Positions 7,165-16,587 are shown, numbered from the stretch's first letter. The stretch is DNA of 64,000 nt from Cohnella baijiui (GCF_020731285.1 NZ_JAJFOW010000001.1:62001-126000), one strand, 5' to 3'. A program made the numbers and translations. The notes: generated from the letters alone by a model not told the origin.

Positions 7165-9243
7165 TCAATTTTTTTGCTTCTTCTCCTCTTTCTGCTTCTG
7201 CTTTTCAAGATCCTTGCTGTTCTTCATGACGACATCGTAATCGTACTGGACGGCGTTATTCGTCCCCGCCGGCGCCGCGAACGTCGTCATCATGACGACT
7301 TTATCGAACTGGGCGCTATGGATCATATCGGCCAGATCGATCCGATCCGATTCGGACATGTTCAGCGGGCTGCGCAGGCGAATGATCTTGGCTTTCTCGT
7401 CCCCTTTTTTATTGCCGCCGCCCTTTTTGAAGCCGATGAACTGGATCTGATAGTCGACGTACTGCCCGGTCGACTGCTCGAGGCTTTGGAAGGCGTCGGT
7501 GCTCGTCATCGGGTCGATCACGTCGTCGTTCAACCGCAGGTTGGACAAGTACCACCCGGATTCGTTATACCCCCAATCGGTCATGTACCGGAAGCCGATC
7601 AGCACCTTTTGGCCGGCGTAGGCGCTCAGATCGAACGTCTCCGTCTTCCAGCCGTTCGAGCTTCCGGTAAAGCCCGGCAGGTTGGCCGCAATGGTCGGAT
7701 GGCCCCCTTCGACGAGATCGCTGCGGGTATCGGCATTGGCGAGCGATGCCCAGGTCTTCCCTTGGTCCGCGGATACTTGGACGGCGCCGAAGTCCCACTG
7801 CTCTTCGATTTCATAAGAGGTGTCGAAGCTGAGCTGGGGAGCCGTCTGTCCGGTCAGATCCAGTTCCTTGACCAAAAAGTTGTCGGCGAGATCGCCTTTG
7901 TTGCCCCACAGCACGTTGCCGCGCTCGGGATCTTGGGCGGTCGTCCATTGCGTGCCCAGAAAATCGATCCCCTTGAAAAAGAGGTGGTCGATTTTCTTGT
8001 CGGGCACAATCGTCTTGAAGTCCGTTCCCCAGGCCGGCGTCAGGTTGTCGGGCAGCATGGAGGCGCCCACGTTGGGCGACAAGTCGATGGAGGAGAAACG
8101 ATACGTGTCGTTGTCTCCCTCGTATTTGCCGTCCAGCATGACGGCCGTCATGTAATTCGCGTAAACCTGGTCGAATGTCTGATGAACGTTCGCCTTCGCC
8201 AGCGTATCGTTCATGCCGTCAATGCCATGCTTGGGATTCAGGAACAAGCTGCGGATAAAGCTTTCCCCGAAGTGATCGTACAGATACAGCTGGAACAAAT
8301 AGGCGTTGCCGTAATCGCCCAAAATTTGCAAATCGGACTGATCGCCCCATAGCGTCAGCGAGTTGCGAAGATGATTCATGAAAAAGTCCACGTGGCTTTG
8401 CGAATGGCCGTAGCCGACGAGAAACTGGGCGAAGTCGGACAAGCCTTCGTTGATAAACGTATCTTCTCCCGCATCGGTATCGCGATGAAGCAAATGTTGG
8501 AATTCGTGCGCGAATACGCCTTCGTAGAGGTATGGCTTGTCTGCTTTGGGGCCCGTTCGATTCAGCCAGTCGTAGCTGTCGATCGTCATGACGTTTCGGT
8601 CGGCGAAATCGCTGATCGTCGGAGAGAAGTATCCGGCGATATAGCTCGGATAATTGGCGTCGTAATAGCTTTGGTCCTTGATATTGTCGATCAGGATAAC
8701 CGTACGGCCGCTGTCGTCCCTATACCAGCCGTTATAGCCGTCTTCGCCCTTGCGTTCGGCCGGCGGCGCGAAGAAGGCCGTCTCTCGCGGATAGATGCGG
8801 TTGTCGAACTCGCTGAGCAAATACCGGACCTGCTCGTCCGTGACGGAGGTCAACGCGTTGCGCGGATCGCCGGCCGGGTAGCTCAGGTCGTTCGCCACCC
8901 ACACTTCGCCGTAGGTGCCGACGGCTTTGAGCGTGAAGTCCGTCAGGCCGTATTGACCGGTGTAGTCGTTGTGCGTCAGCCACTTTTTCACCAGTCCCAC
9001 GTCCGATGCGCTCAAGCTGGCCGGCGCGTCGGCGGCAGTCGCGGATGCCCCCGCACCGGCGGACAAATCGAGATGGTGAGCGGCCTGTGCCTCGGCTAGC
9101 GTTTCTTCCCGCAGCTTCGGACCGATGTCCAGAACGGTCGGATTGGCGTTATAGCCCTCGGCTTTAGCCGAGACGACCGGGGGGACAAGCAACGTGCCGA
9201 CAAGCGCGAGCGCTGGCCACATGCGAAAAGACATACGCTTCAT
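7165..9243 (-). CDS. Secreted zinc metalloprotease, immune inhibitor A/M6-like
   Basis: 692 residues from the ATG at 9243, which has GGAGGAGGAA ahead of it; a further ATG at 9264 lacks this support. A signal peptide (MKRMSFRMWPALALVGTLLVPP...SAKA) directs export. The catalytic motif is HEFQHLLHRD near residue 256, with the downstream FINEGLSDFAQF supplying a further glutamate as in M6/M30-type gluzincin-like proteases. The C-terminal 300 residues contain a beta-sandwich-like region (SFDTSYEIEEQWDFGAVQVS, GFRYMTDWGYNESGWYLSNL) typical of the InhA C-terminal part. The extreme C-terminus is lysine/glutamine-rich. Likely a degradative exoprotease; it may be linked to the sigma/anti-sigma pair just upstream. 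Confidence 0.8.
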   Translation of the reverse strand: MKRMSFRMWPALALVGTLLVPPVVSAKAEGYNANPTVLDIGPKLREETLAEAQAAHHLDLSAGAGASATAADAPASLSASDVGLVKKWLTHNDYTGQYGLTDFTLKAVGTYGEVWVANDLSYPAGDPRNALTSVTDEQVRYLLSEFDNRIYPRETAFFAPPAERKGEDGYNGWYRDDSGRTVILIDNIKDQSYYDANYPSYIAGYFSPTISDFADRNVMTIDSYDWLNRTGPKADKPYLYEGVFAHEFQHLLHRDTDAGEDTFINEGLSDFAQFLVGYGHSQSHVDFFMNHLRNSLTLWGDQSDLQILGDYGNAYLFQLYLYDHFGESFIRSLFLNPKHGIDGMNDTLAKANVHQTFDQVYANYMTAVMLDGKYEGDNDTYRFSSIDLSPNVGASMLPDNLTPAWGTDFKTIVPDKKIDHLFFKGIDFLGTQWTTAQDPERGNVLWGNKGDLADNFLVKELDLTGQTAPQLSFDTSYEIEEQWDFGAVQVSADQGKTWASLANADTRSDLVEGGHPTIAANLPGFTGSSNGWKTETFDLSAYAGQKVLIGFRYMTDWGYNESGWYLSNLRLNDDVIDPMTSTDAFQSLEQSTGQYVDYQIQFIGFKKGGGNKKGDEKAKIIRLRSPLNMSESDRIDLADMIHSAQFDKVVMMTTFAAPAGTNNAVQYDYDVVMKNSKDLEKQKQKEEKKQKN

Positions 9244-9264
9244 GATCCATTCCTCCTCCATCAA

Positions 9265-9294
9265 ATGTGAATACCGCCTTCGCGGTATTCACAT
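9265..9294 (-). promoter_or_regulatory. Perfect 13-bp dyad in the metalloprotease 5' region
   Basis: ATGTGAATACCGC at 9265-9277 and its exact complement at 9282-9294 flank a four-base loop, immediately before the ribosome site of the metalloprotease. No T-run follows on the minus strand, so it is more likely an operator or an mRNA-stabilising 5' stem than a terminator. Confidence 0.45.
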
Positions 9295-9437
9295 CATATC
9301 AGGCGGGAAGGAGATGGGAAGTGCCTGCTCTACTGGTCTCGCGTGCTCTGGCGCATGGGACGGATCGTCATATTGTCCCATTGCTTGTCAAACGGCGTCG
9401 AATGGAACGGGTGCCGCACGCCGGTCTGCCCCGCCGC

Positions 9438-10202
9438 CTATTCGTCCAGTACCCGGAATTGCTTCAGCATCTGCTCGAACCGGGCGCCATGGCCTTCGGA
9501 CGCTTCGAGGAAGTATTTCTCCGTCAAGGCGAAGCTGCCTTGCTTGCCGTTGGCCGTCGTATAGAGGACGATAACTTTGCTGTCCCACTTTTTCCCGTCC
9601 GAGGCGCGCACGCGATAGCCCTCGAACGGCTCGGTCACCTTCTCTACTTCGCCGACTTGGGCATATTGGCCGGCCAGCGATTCGCTCAGCCGCTTGATCA
9701 GCTCCTCCGGCGAGACGTCCTTGTTCTGCTCGATCGTGAGCGACACCTCCGGATACTGTGCGGGCAGCGGCTCCTTCGTCGTGACGACGTCTTTGCCGTC
9801 CTGCTGCACGAGCTTGTAACGCTCTTTGTCGTAGTAGATGACGTACCGGCTTTCTTCGTTTTGATGAAGCTGTTGATCGGTTTGCTCTTTCTCCCCTTCG
9901 ACCTCCACCTCGACTTTTTTCTGCGGGGCAAACCAGTTTTTCGCGTCCTTCATGAAGGCGGTGCCGGCCGGCATGGCCAGGAAGACGCCGATCGCCAGCA
10001 GCGCGGCGGCCGCGACGGTGGCGGTGATCCGAACGGTTCTCATTTTCGTCGATCTCCTTTGCTTTCGGTTTCTTTTCGGCAGGCCGGCGGGCGCGACGGG
10101 TTCCAGATCCAGGCGGGCTTCCAGCTCGCGCCAGATGTCTTCCTTGACGTTGTCGTCGTATCGGCTTTCTTCGAGCAGCCGTTCTTTAAGATTCCGTTCC
10201 AT
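9438..10202 (-). CDS. Anti-sigma factor-like membrane protein
   Basis: 254 residues. An N-terminal cytoplasmic part of about 53 residues rich in charged residues is followed by one membrane segment (VRITATVAAAALLAIGVFLAM, about 56-76) and an outside domain of some 170 residues ending FEQMLKQFRVLDE. The start overlaps the end of the ECF sigma gene by 17 bases, the usual arrangement for a cognate anti-sigma factor. I see no HxxxCxxC zinc motif, so it is not a classical ZAS-type anti-sigma. The outer domain probably senses an envelope signal; the assignment rests mainly on context and topology. Confidence 0.65.
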   Translation of the reverse strand: MERNLKERLLEESRYDDNVKEDIWRELEARLDLEPVAPAGLPKRNRKQRRSTKMRTVRITATVAAAALLAIGVFLAMPAGTAFMKDAKNWFAPQKKVEVEVEGEKEQTDQQLHQNEESRYVIYYDKERYKLVQQDGKDVVTTKEPLPAQYPEVSLTIEQNKDVSPEELIKRLSESLAGQYAQVGEVEKVTEPFEGYRVRASDGKKWDSKVIVLYTTANGKQGSFALTEKYFLEASEGHGARFEQMLKQFRVLDE

Positions 10203-10716
10203 AGCGGTTCCCTCCCAATCCTTTCTTGAGCTTCTCCCGTCCCTTGAGCAACCTGGATTTCAGCGTGTTCAGATTGACGTCGAGCAGACTCGCGATCTCT
10301 TTTTCGCTGTAGTCGTGCAAATATTTGAGAATGACGGGGATGCGGTACAGGTCGTCCATTGCCTGCAGCGCTTCGTAAAGATCGACCGAATCGTCGGGCA
10401 GCTTCGGCTCCACGCCGATCCGTTCGAGCTGCTCTCCGAACGGCAGCACCTTTTTCTCCCGCTCCATGATGCGGTAGCATTCTCGCAACAGAATGGCGTA
10501 GAGCCAGGGCTTGAACGGCTTGCTTCGGTCGTACTGCCAGCAGTTGCGATAAACGCGCAGGAACGTTTCCTGCACCGCATCCTTCGCCCATTCTTCGTTT
10601 CGGGTCACCAGCTTGGCGGTTCGCATCGCGTAGTCGAAATACTCGTCATAGAGCGATCGAAACGCGTTGCGGTCTCCCTCCAGCATGCGTTCGATCCAGC
10701 GGATCTCCAACTCCAA
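10186..10716 (-). CDS. ECF-type RNA polymerase sigma factor
   Basis: 176 residues. Region 2 is visible as FRSLYDEYFDYAMRTAKLVTRNEEWAKDAVQETFLRVYRN (about residues 20-58) and region 4 as a helix-turn-helix, DYSEKEIASLLDVNLNTLKSRLLKGREKL, near the C-terminus. Region 3 is absent, as expected for ECF factors. The next gene overlaps it and encodes a one-span membrane protein, the likely anti-sigma. Upstream on the minus strand GTCAAC and GGTA lie 17 bases apart around 10747-10773, which could be an autoregulatory ECF promoter. Confidence 0.9.
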   Translation of the reverse strand: MELEIRWIERMLEGDRNAFRSLYDEYFDYAMRTAKLVTRNEEWAKDAVQETFLRVYRNCWQYDRSKPFKPWLYAILLRECYRIMEREKKVLPFGEQLERIGVEPKLPDDSVDLYEALQAMDDLYRIPVILKYLHDYSEKEIASLLDVNLNTLKSRLLKGREKLKKGLGGNRYGTES

Positions 10717-10836
10717 TCCCCTCTTTCCTGCGGTTCTATCAGTATTACCCGGCTATCTGGCAAAAAGTTGACTCCGGGAGAGAAAAAAATCGTTCGGCGG
10801 CGCTCCGGCTTGCTTGGCTGGAATGGGCTGCAACGC

Positions 10837-10859
10837 AAAAAAACGCGCTTTCGCGCGTT
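10837..10859 (-). terminator. Intrinsic terminator of the HlyD-like operon
   Basis: AACGCGC (10842-10848), loop of four, GCGCGTT (10853-10859); on the minus strand it runs into a T tract. It lies about 75 bases past the end of the HlyD-like gene. Confidence 0.8.
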
Positions 10860-10934
10860 AGGATTGGAGGAAATCTTCTAACCCGAAATCTTCGGTTCGT
10901 ATCCGCCGCGGTTGTCTCCCGGCCCTCATGCAGC

Positions 10935-12065
10935 TCAAAGGCGCACGCGCATGCCGTCCTGGAGGGGCTCCTTGCAATCGACGATGATTTCTTGGCCGTC
11001 GAACAAACCTTCGCCGACGGCAGCCATCCATTCGTTGACATCCGTCACCGCGACCGGCGATCGGACGGCGTAGTAGGCGTTGCCCAACGGACCCTGATCT
11101 TCCTTGAGCGTGTACACGAAGCTTCCGGACGCATCCCGATGGACCGCCTGCTTGGGTACCAACACCTGCTCGCTCGCCCCGTCGATCGTCAGATCGACCT
11201 GCACCCGCTCCCCGCCATGGACGCTCTTGTCCGGCAAGGCGACTACCACCTTAACACCCGGCGCTTCGGTCGGCGGTAGATCCGATCCGTCGGCGGCCTG
11301 CCGGTTCGCCTCGAACGCGTCCTCGATCCGAGCGATCATCCCCCGCAGCGTCTCCCCGTCCCGTTCGATCCGGCGCAGGTCGATCGGTTCGCCGACGGAG
11401 AGCCGGGACGCCAGATCCGCCGGCATCTGCAGCTCCGCCGAATAGCCTTTCTCCGCCAGGGTCAGCCGGACATCCGGCCCGTTCGCGGCGGACAAGCCCA
11501 CCGTCGCGTTTACCGCGACAACGACGCCGTCGAAGGGCGCGATGAGCTGCCGCTGCTCGCGGATGCCGTCGTCAAGCTGGGCGATGCGCAGCTTTTGCGA
11601 GTCCATATCCAGCTTGACCGACGCCATCCCCGACTCCGCCGCTTTCCGGGCCGCATCGTCCCCGTCGGCGACGGCTTGCCTATATTGCGCCTGCAGCGTC
11701 TGGACAGATAGCTCCAGCTTTTTCAGCGCGGCCTTTTGCTCGCTTAGCTGGATCGCCGCTTCCTTGTCGTCGTAGCGTACGAGGACTTGCCCCCGCTTGA
11801 CGCGATCCCCCATGCCCGCGAGCACTTCCTTGACCTTCCACCCCGCCGGATTCGGCAGATCGATCTCTTCCGCCGGTCGAACGGTTGCCGTCCCTCGGTA
11901 GCGATGCTCGAGCCGGCCTTTGCTTGCCTGCGCCGCATACGCCTTGGGCAGCAGGAGCGATTGCACCGTGTTGCCGGTCAGCGTCAGGACGACCAGCAAG
12001 CAGGCGAGCCACCCGGCGAGCCTTCGCATCTTTCGTTTCCGCGCTTCAGCCTGCGCTTCTTCCAT
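10935..12065 (-). CDS. HlyD-family / efflux adaptor-like membrane fusion protein
   Basis: 376 residues. One N-terminal membrane anchor (LAGWLACLLVVLTLTG, about 16-31), then a biotinyl-lipoyl-like half (VRPAEEIDLPNPAGWKVKEVLAGMGDRVKRGQVLVRYDD), a helical hairpin (about 100-165, SEQKAALKKLELSVQTLQAQYRQAVADGDD...), the second lipoyl half (QLIAPFDGVVVAVNATVG) and beta-barrel domains. This is the build of MacA/YknX-type adaptors that link an inner-membrane transporter to the outside. Here the preceding genes encode a carbohydrate importer, not an exporter, and no MacB-like partner is in the window. Gap to the previous gene is 17 bases, so it belongs to that operon. Confidence 0.8.
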   Translation of the reverse strand: MEEAQAEARKRKMRRLAGWLACLLVVLTLTGNTVQSLLLPKAYAAQASKGRLEHRYRGTATVRPAEEIDLPNPAGWKVKEVLAGMGDRVKRGQVLVRYDDKEAAIQLSEQKAALKKLELSVQTLQAQYRQAVADGDDAARKAAESGMASVKLDMDSQKLRIAQLDDGIREQRQLIAPFDGVVVAVNATVGLSAANGPDVRLTLAEKGYSAELQMPADLASRLSVGEPIDLRRIERDGETLRGMIARIEDAFEANRQAADGSDLPPTEAPGVKVVVALPDKSVHGGERVQVDLTIDGASEQVLVPKQAVHRDASGSFVYTLKEDQGPLGNAYYAVRSPVAVTDVNEWMAAVGEGLFDGQEIIVDCKEPLQDGMRVRL

Positions 12066-12082
12066 TTCGTTTCACTCCCAAG

Positions 12083-12958
12083 CTAACCTTTGATGCCCGA
12101 CTGCTGAATGCCTTCGATAAAGTACGATTCCGCATAGCGGAATAGCAGCACCATCGGCAGCATGTACAGGGCCGAAGCCGCAAAGCCGATTCCCCGCGAT
12201 TCGGCGTCGATTCTCGACAAATAGAGCGATAGCGGCACCTTGTCCGCATCCTGCAAAAAGAGCAGCGGCTGCTCGATCATATTCCAATTGTCGGCGAACA
12301 GCAGCACCGTCAAGGCGGCAAAGCCGGATTTCGCGAGCGGCAGAACGATCCGGAGGAAAATCGTAGGATGTCCCGCTCCGTCCATCTTGGCCGCTTCGGC
12401 GTACGCCTGAGGGATGTGCGCCATGAACTGCCGCATCATAAACACGCCGAACGCCCCGAAGATGCCGGGCAAGATGATCGAGGCATTGCGGTTCATCAGC
12501 CCGAGCGAGTCGATGATGAGATAATTGGGGACGAGCGTCACCTGAAACGGCATCAGCATCGTCATCACGTACATGAGGAACAGCTTGTCGCGCCCCGGAA
12601 AACGCAGCCTGGCAAAGGCATAGGCAGCCAGGCCCGCGACCGCCGCCTGGCCGAGCACGATCGGCACCACAAGGAAGACCGAATTCCAAAACAGCATCAA
12701 GTATTTCGGCGACAGGACAAGTACTTGCAAATATGGGTCAAACGAGAGCAGGTCCGGCAGCAGCTTCAGGTTCGCGAAGACGTTCCCGTTCCCCGAAGCC
12801 GTATCCACCATCTGGCCGATCCACTTGTAATTGCGTTCGATCTCCTGCTCGGACATCAGCGATTGGATCCAGGTGAGTACGATCGGTAGCAGCATGACCG
12901 CCGCTCCCAGCGTCAACATCAGCGACAGCGCCAACCGCGGGATTTCTCGTTTCTTCAA
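12083..12958 (-). CDS. Carbohydrate ABC transporter permease, MalG type
   Basis: 291 residues with six membrane helices. The cytoplasmic coupling motif is present as EAAKMDGAGHPTIFLRIVLPLAKSGFAAL near residue 190 (the EAA loop that docks on the ATPase). It pairs with the MalF-type permease just upstream (19-base gap) and the binding protein before that. No ATP-binding gene is near; such importers in this group usually share a common MsmX-type ATPase. The imported sugar cannot be told from sequence. Confidence 0.88.
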   Translation of the reverse strand: MKKREIPRLALSLMLTLGAAVMLLPIVLTWIQSLMSEQEIERNYKWIGQMVDTASGNGNVFANLKLLPDLLSFDPYLQVLVLSPKYLMLFWNSVFLVVPIVLGQAAVAGLAAYAFARLRFPGRDKLFLMYVMTMLMPFQVTLVPNYLIIDSLGLMNRNASIILPGIFGAFGVFMMRQFMAHIPQAYAEAAKMDGAGHPTIFLRIVLPLAKSGFAALTVLLFADNWNMIEQPLLFLQDADKVPLSLYLSRIDAESRGIGFAASALYMLPMVLLFRYAESYFIEGIQQSGIKG

Positions 12959-12977
12959 GCCAGCCGCACCTCCCGGG

Positions 12978-13859
12978 CTACTCCATCGATTCCCGATAGC
13001 GCCGCTCGATCGTCTGAAGCGCGAGCACGAGCAGCACGATACAGCCGACCATGAGCGTTGCCGCGGCCGTCAATTTCTCGATTTGAAGTGAAAAAAACAG
13101 GTTGTTCATCAAGTGCTGCATCAAGTAGATCCGGTCGTACGGGTAATCTCCGGCAAGCAGGTACGTCTCGCGGAACACTTTGAAGGAATTGATCGTCGAG
13201 ATGAGCAGGACGAAAAACGTCGTCGGCGTCAAATAGACCCATGTGATATGCCAAAACTGCCTGAGGCGCCCCGCCCCCTCGATCTTCGCCGTCTCGTAGT
13301 ACGACTGTGGTATGGACTGCAAACCGGCCAAAAACAGAATCATATCGTAGCCGATGTTTTTCCAGCCGTAAATCGCCGCGACGATCCCCATCGCCCACTC
13401 GGACTGCAGCCAGTCTACGCGCGTCAAACCCCAGCGATGGAGGAGGAGGTTCATCGTCCCGTTCCAATCGAAAACAATTTGCCATACCGCCACGACCGAG
13501 GCGACCGGCACGACAAGCGGAAGCACGTATGCCGAACGCAGAAACGCGCGCAGCGGCAGGCGCCGGTTCAACGCCAGCGCCAATGCCAGCGACAGGAGCA
13601 GCACGAGCGGGACGCCGATCCCCGTGAAGAGCAGCGTATTCGACGCGGCTTTGCGAAAGGAGCTGCTGGCGAGCAGTTCCCGATACGTCTGAAGCCCGAC
13701 GAACCGTCCGCCCTGCGTTCGATCCGTGAAAGAGGTATATACCCCCATCGCAAAAGGGGCCAAATAGAACATGGCGAAGCCGATCAAGCTCGGGGCCGTG
13801 AAGGCCAGCGCCGCCGCCGTCTCGGACCGGCGCCAACCGCGAATCCGCCGCTTACTCAT
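12978..13859 (-). CDS. Carbohydrate ABC transporter permease, MalF type
   Basis: 293 residues with six membrane helices. The EAA-type coupling loop reads YYETAKIEGAGRLRQFWHITWVYLTPTTF around residue 200, and the N-terminal part has the sugar-permease FTAPSLIGFAMFYLAPFAMGVYTSFTD pattern. Its start overlaps the end of the binding-protein gene by 8 bases. Together with the MalG-type gene it forms the channel of an importer. Confidence 0.88.
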   Translation of the reverse strand: MSKRRIRGWRRSETAAALAFTAPSLIGFAMFYLAPFAMGVYTSFTDRTQGGRFVGLQTYRELLASSSFRKAASNTLLFTGIGVPLVLLLSLALALALNRRLPLRAFLRSAYVLPLVVPVASVVAVWQIVFDWNGTMNLLLHRWGLTRVDWLQSEWAMGIVAAIYGWKNIGYDMILFLAGLQSIPQSYYETAKIEGAGRLRQFWHITWVYLTPTTFFVLLISTINSFKVFRETYLLAGDYPYDRIYLMQHLMNNLFFSLQIEKLTAAATLMVGCIVLLVLALQTIERRYRESME

Positions 13860-15267
13860 TGAGATACGTTGTCGCTTTGTTCTGGATCAGCTTGGTGACG
13901 GCGTCGGCCGATTTTTGCCCGCGGAAGAATGCCGTCGATTCCTTGGTGATCAAATCCGTAATCTTGTTCGTCTTGTAGTTGACGGAATGCGCCGCATGCG
14001 TCGCTCCCGTCACGAAGCGGTCGAGCTCGTCCAGCTTCTTCTTGTCGACCGGGATCTTCAAGCCATGGAGGGGGCCATCCTCATACGCTTTGACGCTGCC
14101 TTCCTTCAACAGGGCCATCTTCAAGCTTTCATAGGACTTTTTCGAAATCGGAAAACCGGCCGCCGTGCTCTTTTGGGCGCTCTTGTCGGCCATCATGAAC
14201 CGGAGAAAATCCCAGGCTTCGGCCTTGACGCGAGAAGACGCATTGATGCCGATCGTGCGGTACGTGCGGAAATAGCCGCCTTTCGGGGATCCCGGGGCAT
14301 GAGGTTTCGTATACAACTTCTCATGCTCCGACATCTCCCGCAGAGAGACGAGGAAGTCATACGGGGAATTGATCTGGATCGTGCGGAAATACGCGTCCCC
14401 CCTGCCTCCGATTCCCCCGGACTCGTTGGAGACGACCCCGTCGTCGACCATTCCTTTCACTTCCTGCAGCAGCCCGGTAAACGCGGGGGAATCGAAATTC
14501 GCCTTTCGTCCGTTCAAGTCGACGAACTCTCCGTAATGATCCGTGACCATCTCGGTCAGCAAGTATTCGGCCGGCGTCACGAAGGCATGCTTGTATTCCC
14601 CTTTCTGGACGAGCGTCTTGGCCAGCTCGTTGAACTGGCTCCAAGACCAATTCGCGTCGTCAATCTGCACACCCGCTTTTTGAATCGCCGATTCGTCGCC
14701 GGACAGGCCGAGGAGGAAAAATTGGAGCGGCATGCCGTACAGCCCGCCGTTCGCCCGGACCCCGTCCAGCACGTTGCCGAAATAATCGTTCTTGTCGAAG
14801 TTCGGATCCTTGTCCATCCAAGCTCCGATCTCTTCCAGCAAATGATGCTTCACGTAGTCGTCCGAAGGCAGCATGTCCATCTCCAGCAGATCGGGTCCTT
14901 TGCCCGCCAGCATCGCCGCGCTCGTCTTCGTCTGGAATTTTTCCAAGTTCGCTTCCAAGTGCGCGTTATCCGTATCGACGGACTGCAGCTCGATTTCGAC
15001 GTTCGGATGCAGCGCTTCGTATTGGCGCTTGGCTTCCTTGAAACGGTCGTCCGGCCAGAAGGTCGAGAACACGATTTTCTTTTTGCCGCCTGACGAAGCG
15101 GTATCGGCCGGCTGACCGGGGATCTCGTCAGAGGCGGACAGGTTGCCCGCGCCGCTCGCGCCGGACGGTTGTTCCGATTTGCCTCCGCCGGCATTCGACG
15201 TTCCGCTGCAGGCGGCCAGGCTAGTCGCCAGCAAAAGAACGGGTAACGTTCGGGTAAGCTTCTTCAA
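13852..15267 (-). CDS. Extracellular sugar-binding lipoprotein (ABC importer)
   Basis: 471 residues. The signal sequence ends in a lipobox, SLAACSG, so the protein is anchored to the outer face of the membrane by lipid. The mature part is a family-1 solute-binding protein (KKIVFSTFWPDDRFKEAKRQYEALHP; MLAGKGPDLLEMD; FDNDYFGN-type segments; INASSRVKAEAWDFLRFMMADK). It starts with TTG at 15265-15267, supported by AAGGAG nine bases before. It is the first gene after the terminator at 15380-15444, so it has its own promoter, and leads binding protein, two permeases and adaptor. Confidence 0.88.
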   Translation of the reverse strand: MKKLTRTLPVLLLATSLAACSGTSNAGGGKSEQPSGASGAGNLSASDEIPGQPADTASSGGKKKIVFSTFWPDDRFKEAKRQYEALHPNVEIELQSVDTDNAHLEANLEKFQTKTSAAMLAGKGPDLLEMDMLPSDDYVKHHLLEEIGAWMDKDPNFDKNDYFGNVLDGVRANGGLYGMPLQFFLLGLSGDESAIQKAGVQIDDANWSWSQFNELAKTLVQKGEYKHAFVTPAEYLLTEMVTDHYGEFVDLNGRKANFDSPAFTGLLQEVKGMVDDGVVSNESGGIGGRGDAYFRTIQINSPYDFLVSLREMSEHEKLYTKPHAPGSPKGGYFRTYRTIGINASSRVKAEAWDFLRFMMADKSAQKSTAAGFPISKKSYESLKMALLKEGSVKAYEDGPLHGLKIPVDKKKLDELDRFVTGATHAAHSVNYKTNKITDLITKESTAFFRGQKSADAVTKLIQNKATTYLNE

Positions 15268-15379
15268 TCCAAATCACTCCTTGTGTCGTTGGCATCGCAT
15301 GTGGATCGATCCCTATCGACTATAAAGGAGAGATATCACGAACGTATCCCCGACTTGTCGCCAAATTGTCTCCAAAACA

Positions 15380-15444
15380 AAAAAAGCACCCCCGAACGGG
15401 CGCCAGGCCCGCGCCGGGTTGGCGCGGCGGGCCGGAGGGTGCTT
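15380..15444 (-). terminator. Intrinsic terminator after the propeller lipoprotein
   Basis: AAGCACCC (15384-15391) pairs with GGGTGCTT (15437-15444), enclosing a very GC-rich inner region; on the minus strand seven T follow. It begins four bases after the lipoprotein stop and separates the regulator genes from the transporter genes. Confidence 0.8.
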
Positions 15445-15447
15445 GCG

Positions 15448-16587
15448 TCAGGACTGGAAACGGACGATCAGCGCTAGCGCATCGCTTGCAGGCGCCGCCG
15501 GCGCGGCGACGCTTTGTCTGCTGCTTTCGTATGGCTTGCTGCCTTGAACGAGCAGGCTGCCGCCGCTCGGGCTCCACATCAGAAAACCCGGAACGATGCC
15601 CTGGTAGATCTGCGTTTCGTTGCGGAGCGTATTGCCCTGCAGCTTGGCCGCCTCCACCGTCACATCGTCCGTCGTATAGGCGATCGACTGCTTGTCCGCG
15701 GACAGCGCGAACCGCCGGATACGATCGCGGATGACGACAAGCTCGCCGTTGCGCCGATCGTACGACTTGAGCGCACCGTCCTCCCCGTCCGCGAACACGA
15801 GGCGATCTTCGCTGGCCCAATCGGCCTGGGCGTCGTCCGTCAGCTCCTTCGCGTAGAGCTCGGAAAACGCGCCCCCGCCCAGCGATCCCCAAACGAAGGC
15901 GTAGCGGCTTCTCCCTACTGTCGTGAGCAGCGCGGTCCGGCCGTCGTCGGACACCTTCGCCATCGTGACCGGAAACGATGCCGCCCCGTCCGGCCAATCG
16001 TATCTCGCCAGTCTGCCTCCTTGCGTGTCGAAGACGGCGATCTCGTAGCGGTCGTCCCGCACCGCGACGTAGGCGAAAAACCGGCCGTTGTTCGACCAGG
16101 CCATGCTTTCGACGACGCCTCTTTCGGACGGGACACGATCTACCGCGATCTCCCCCTGGCCCGTAGACGATACCAGGCGAATCGCGTAGCCCTCCTTCTC
16201 CGGGACCATCTGACACGCGTAGCGGCCGTCCGGCGACAATCCCCCGACGAAGCCGCTGCTCCGGTCGAAATCCCGCAGCTTCTCGGGCTTGTCGTACGAA
16301 GGCGGCTCGAGACGGACCAAATGCGGAAAGCGCAGGCTGTCCCAATACAGCTCCAGGACCCGTTCCTCGCCCGACCAGGCGAAAACGCCCGCTTGCGCCT
16401 GTTCGCGGACGGGGATGCGATAGATCGTCTTCACTTGAAACGATCGGTTCGGCGGCCCGCCGGCGGTCTCGTCCGGCTGATCGGGAATGACGATCGTCTT
16501 GGCGCCCGTTCCGAGCGTGCAGCCGGCTGTGATCCAAGCGAGCAGGAGCAGCAGGCCCGCTAGCAGGGGCTTATGTCGATTCGCCAT
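15448..16587 (-). CDS. Lipoprotein with beta-propeller-like (PD40/TolB-type) repeats
   Basis: 379 residues. The signal peptide ends in the lipobox ITAGC, so it sits on the outside of the membrane. The mature region carries repeated blade-like segments (FVGGLSPDGRYACQM, SMAWSNNGRFFAYVA, AKVSDDGRTALLTT, RFALSADKQSIAYTT, FLMWSPSGGSLLVQG), the pattern of PD40/WD40-type propellers. Start overlaps the histidine kinase gene end by 17 bases, so it is made with the two-component system and may be its sensory partner. Ligand unknown. Confidence 0.75.
   Translation of the reverse strand: MANRHKPLLAGLLLLLAWITAGCTLGTGAKTIVIPDQPDETAGGPPNRSFQVKTIYRIPVREQAQAGVFAWSGEERVLELYWDSLRFPHLVRLEPPSYDKPEKLRDFDRSSGFVGGLSPDGRYACQMVPEKEGYAIRLVSSTGQGEIAVDRVPSERGVVESMAWSNNGRFFAYVAVRDDRYEIAVFDTQGGRLARYDWPDGAASFPVTMAKVSDDGRTALLTTVGRSRYAFVWGSLGGGAFSELYAKELTDDAQADWASEDRLVFADGEDGALKSYDRRNGELVVIRDRIRRFALSADKQSIAYTTDDVTVEAAKLQGNTLRNETQIYQGIVPGFLMWSPSGGSLLVQGSKPYESSRQSVAAPAAPASDALALIVRFQS

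Noticed and set aside
13771-15093. A 440-codon plus-strand frame opposite the binding protein
   Set aside because: Shadow of a real lipoprotein gene; runs into the divergent permease gene.
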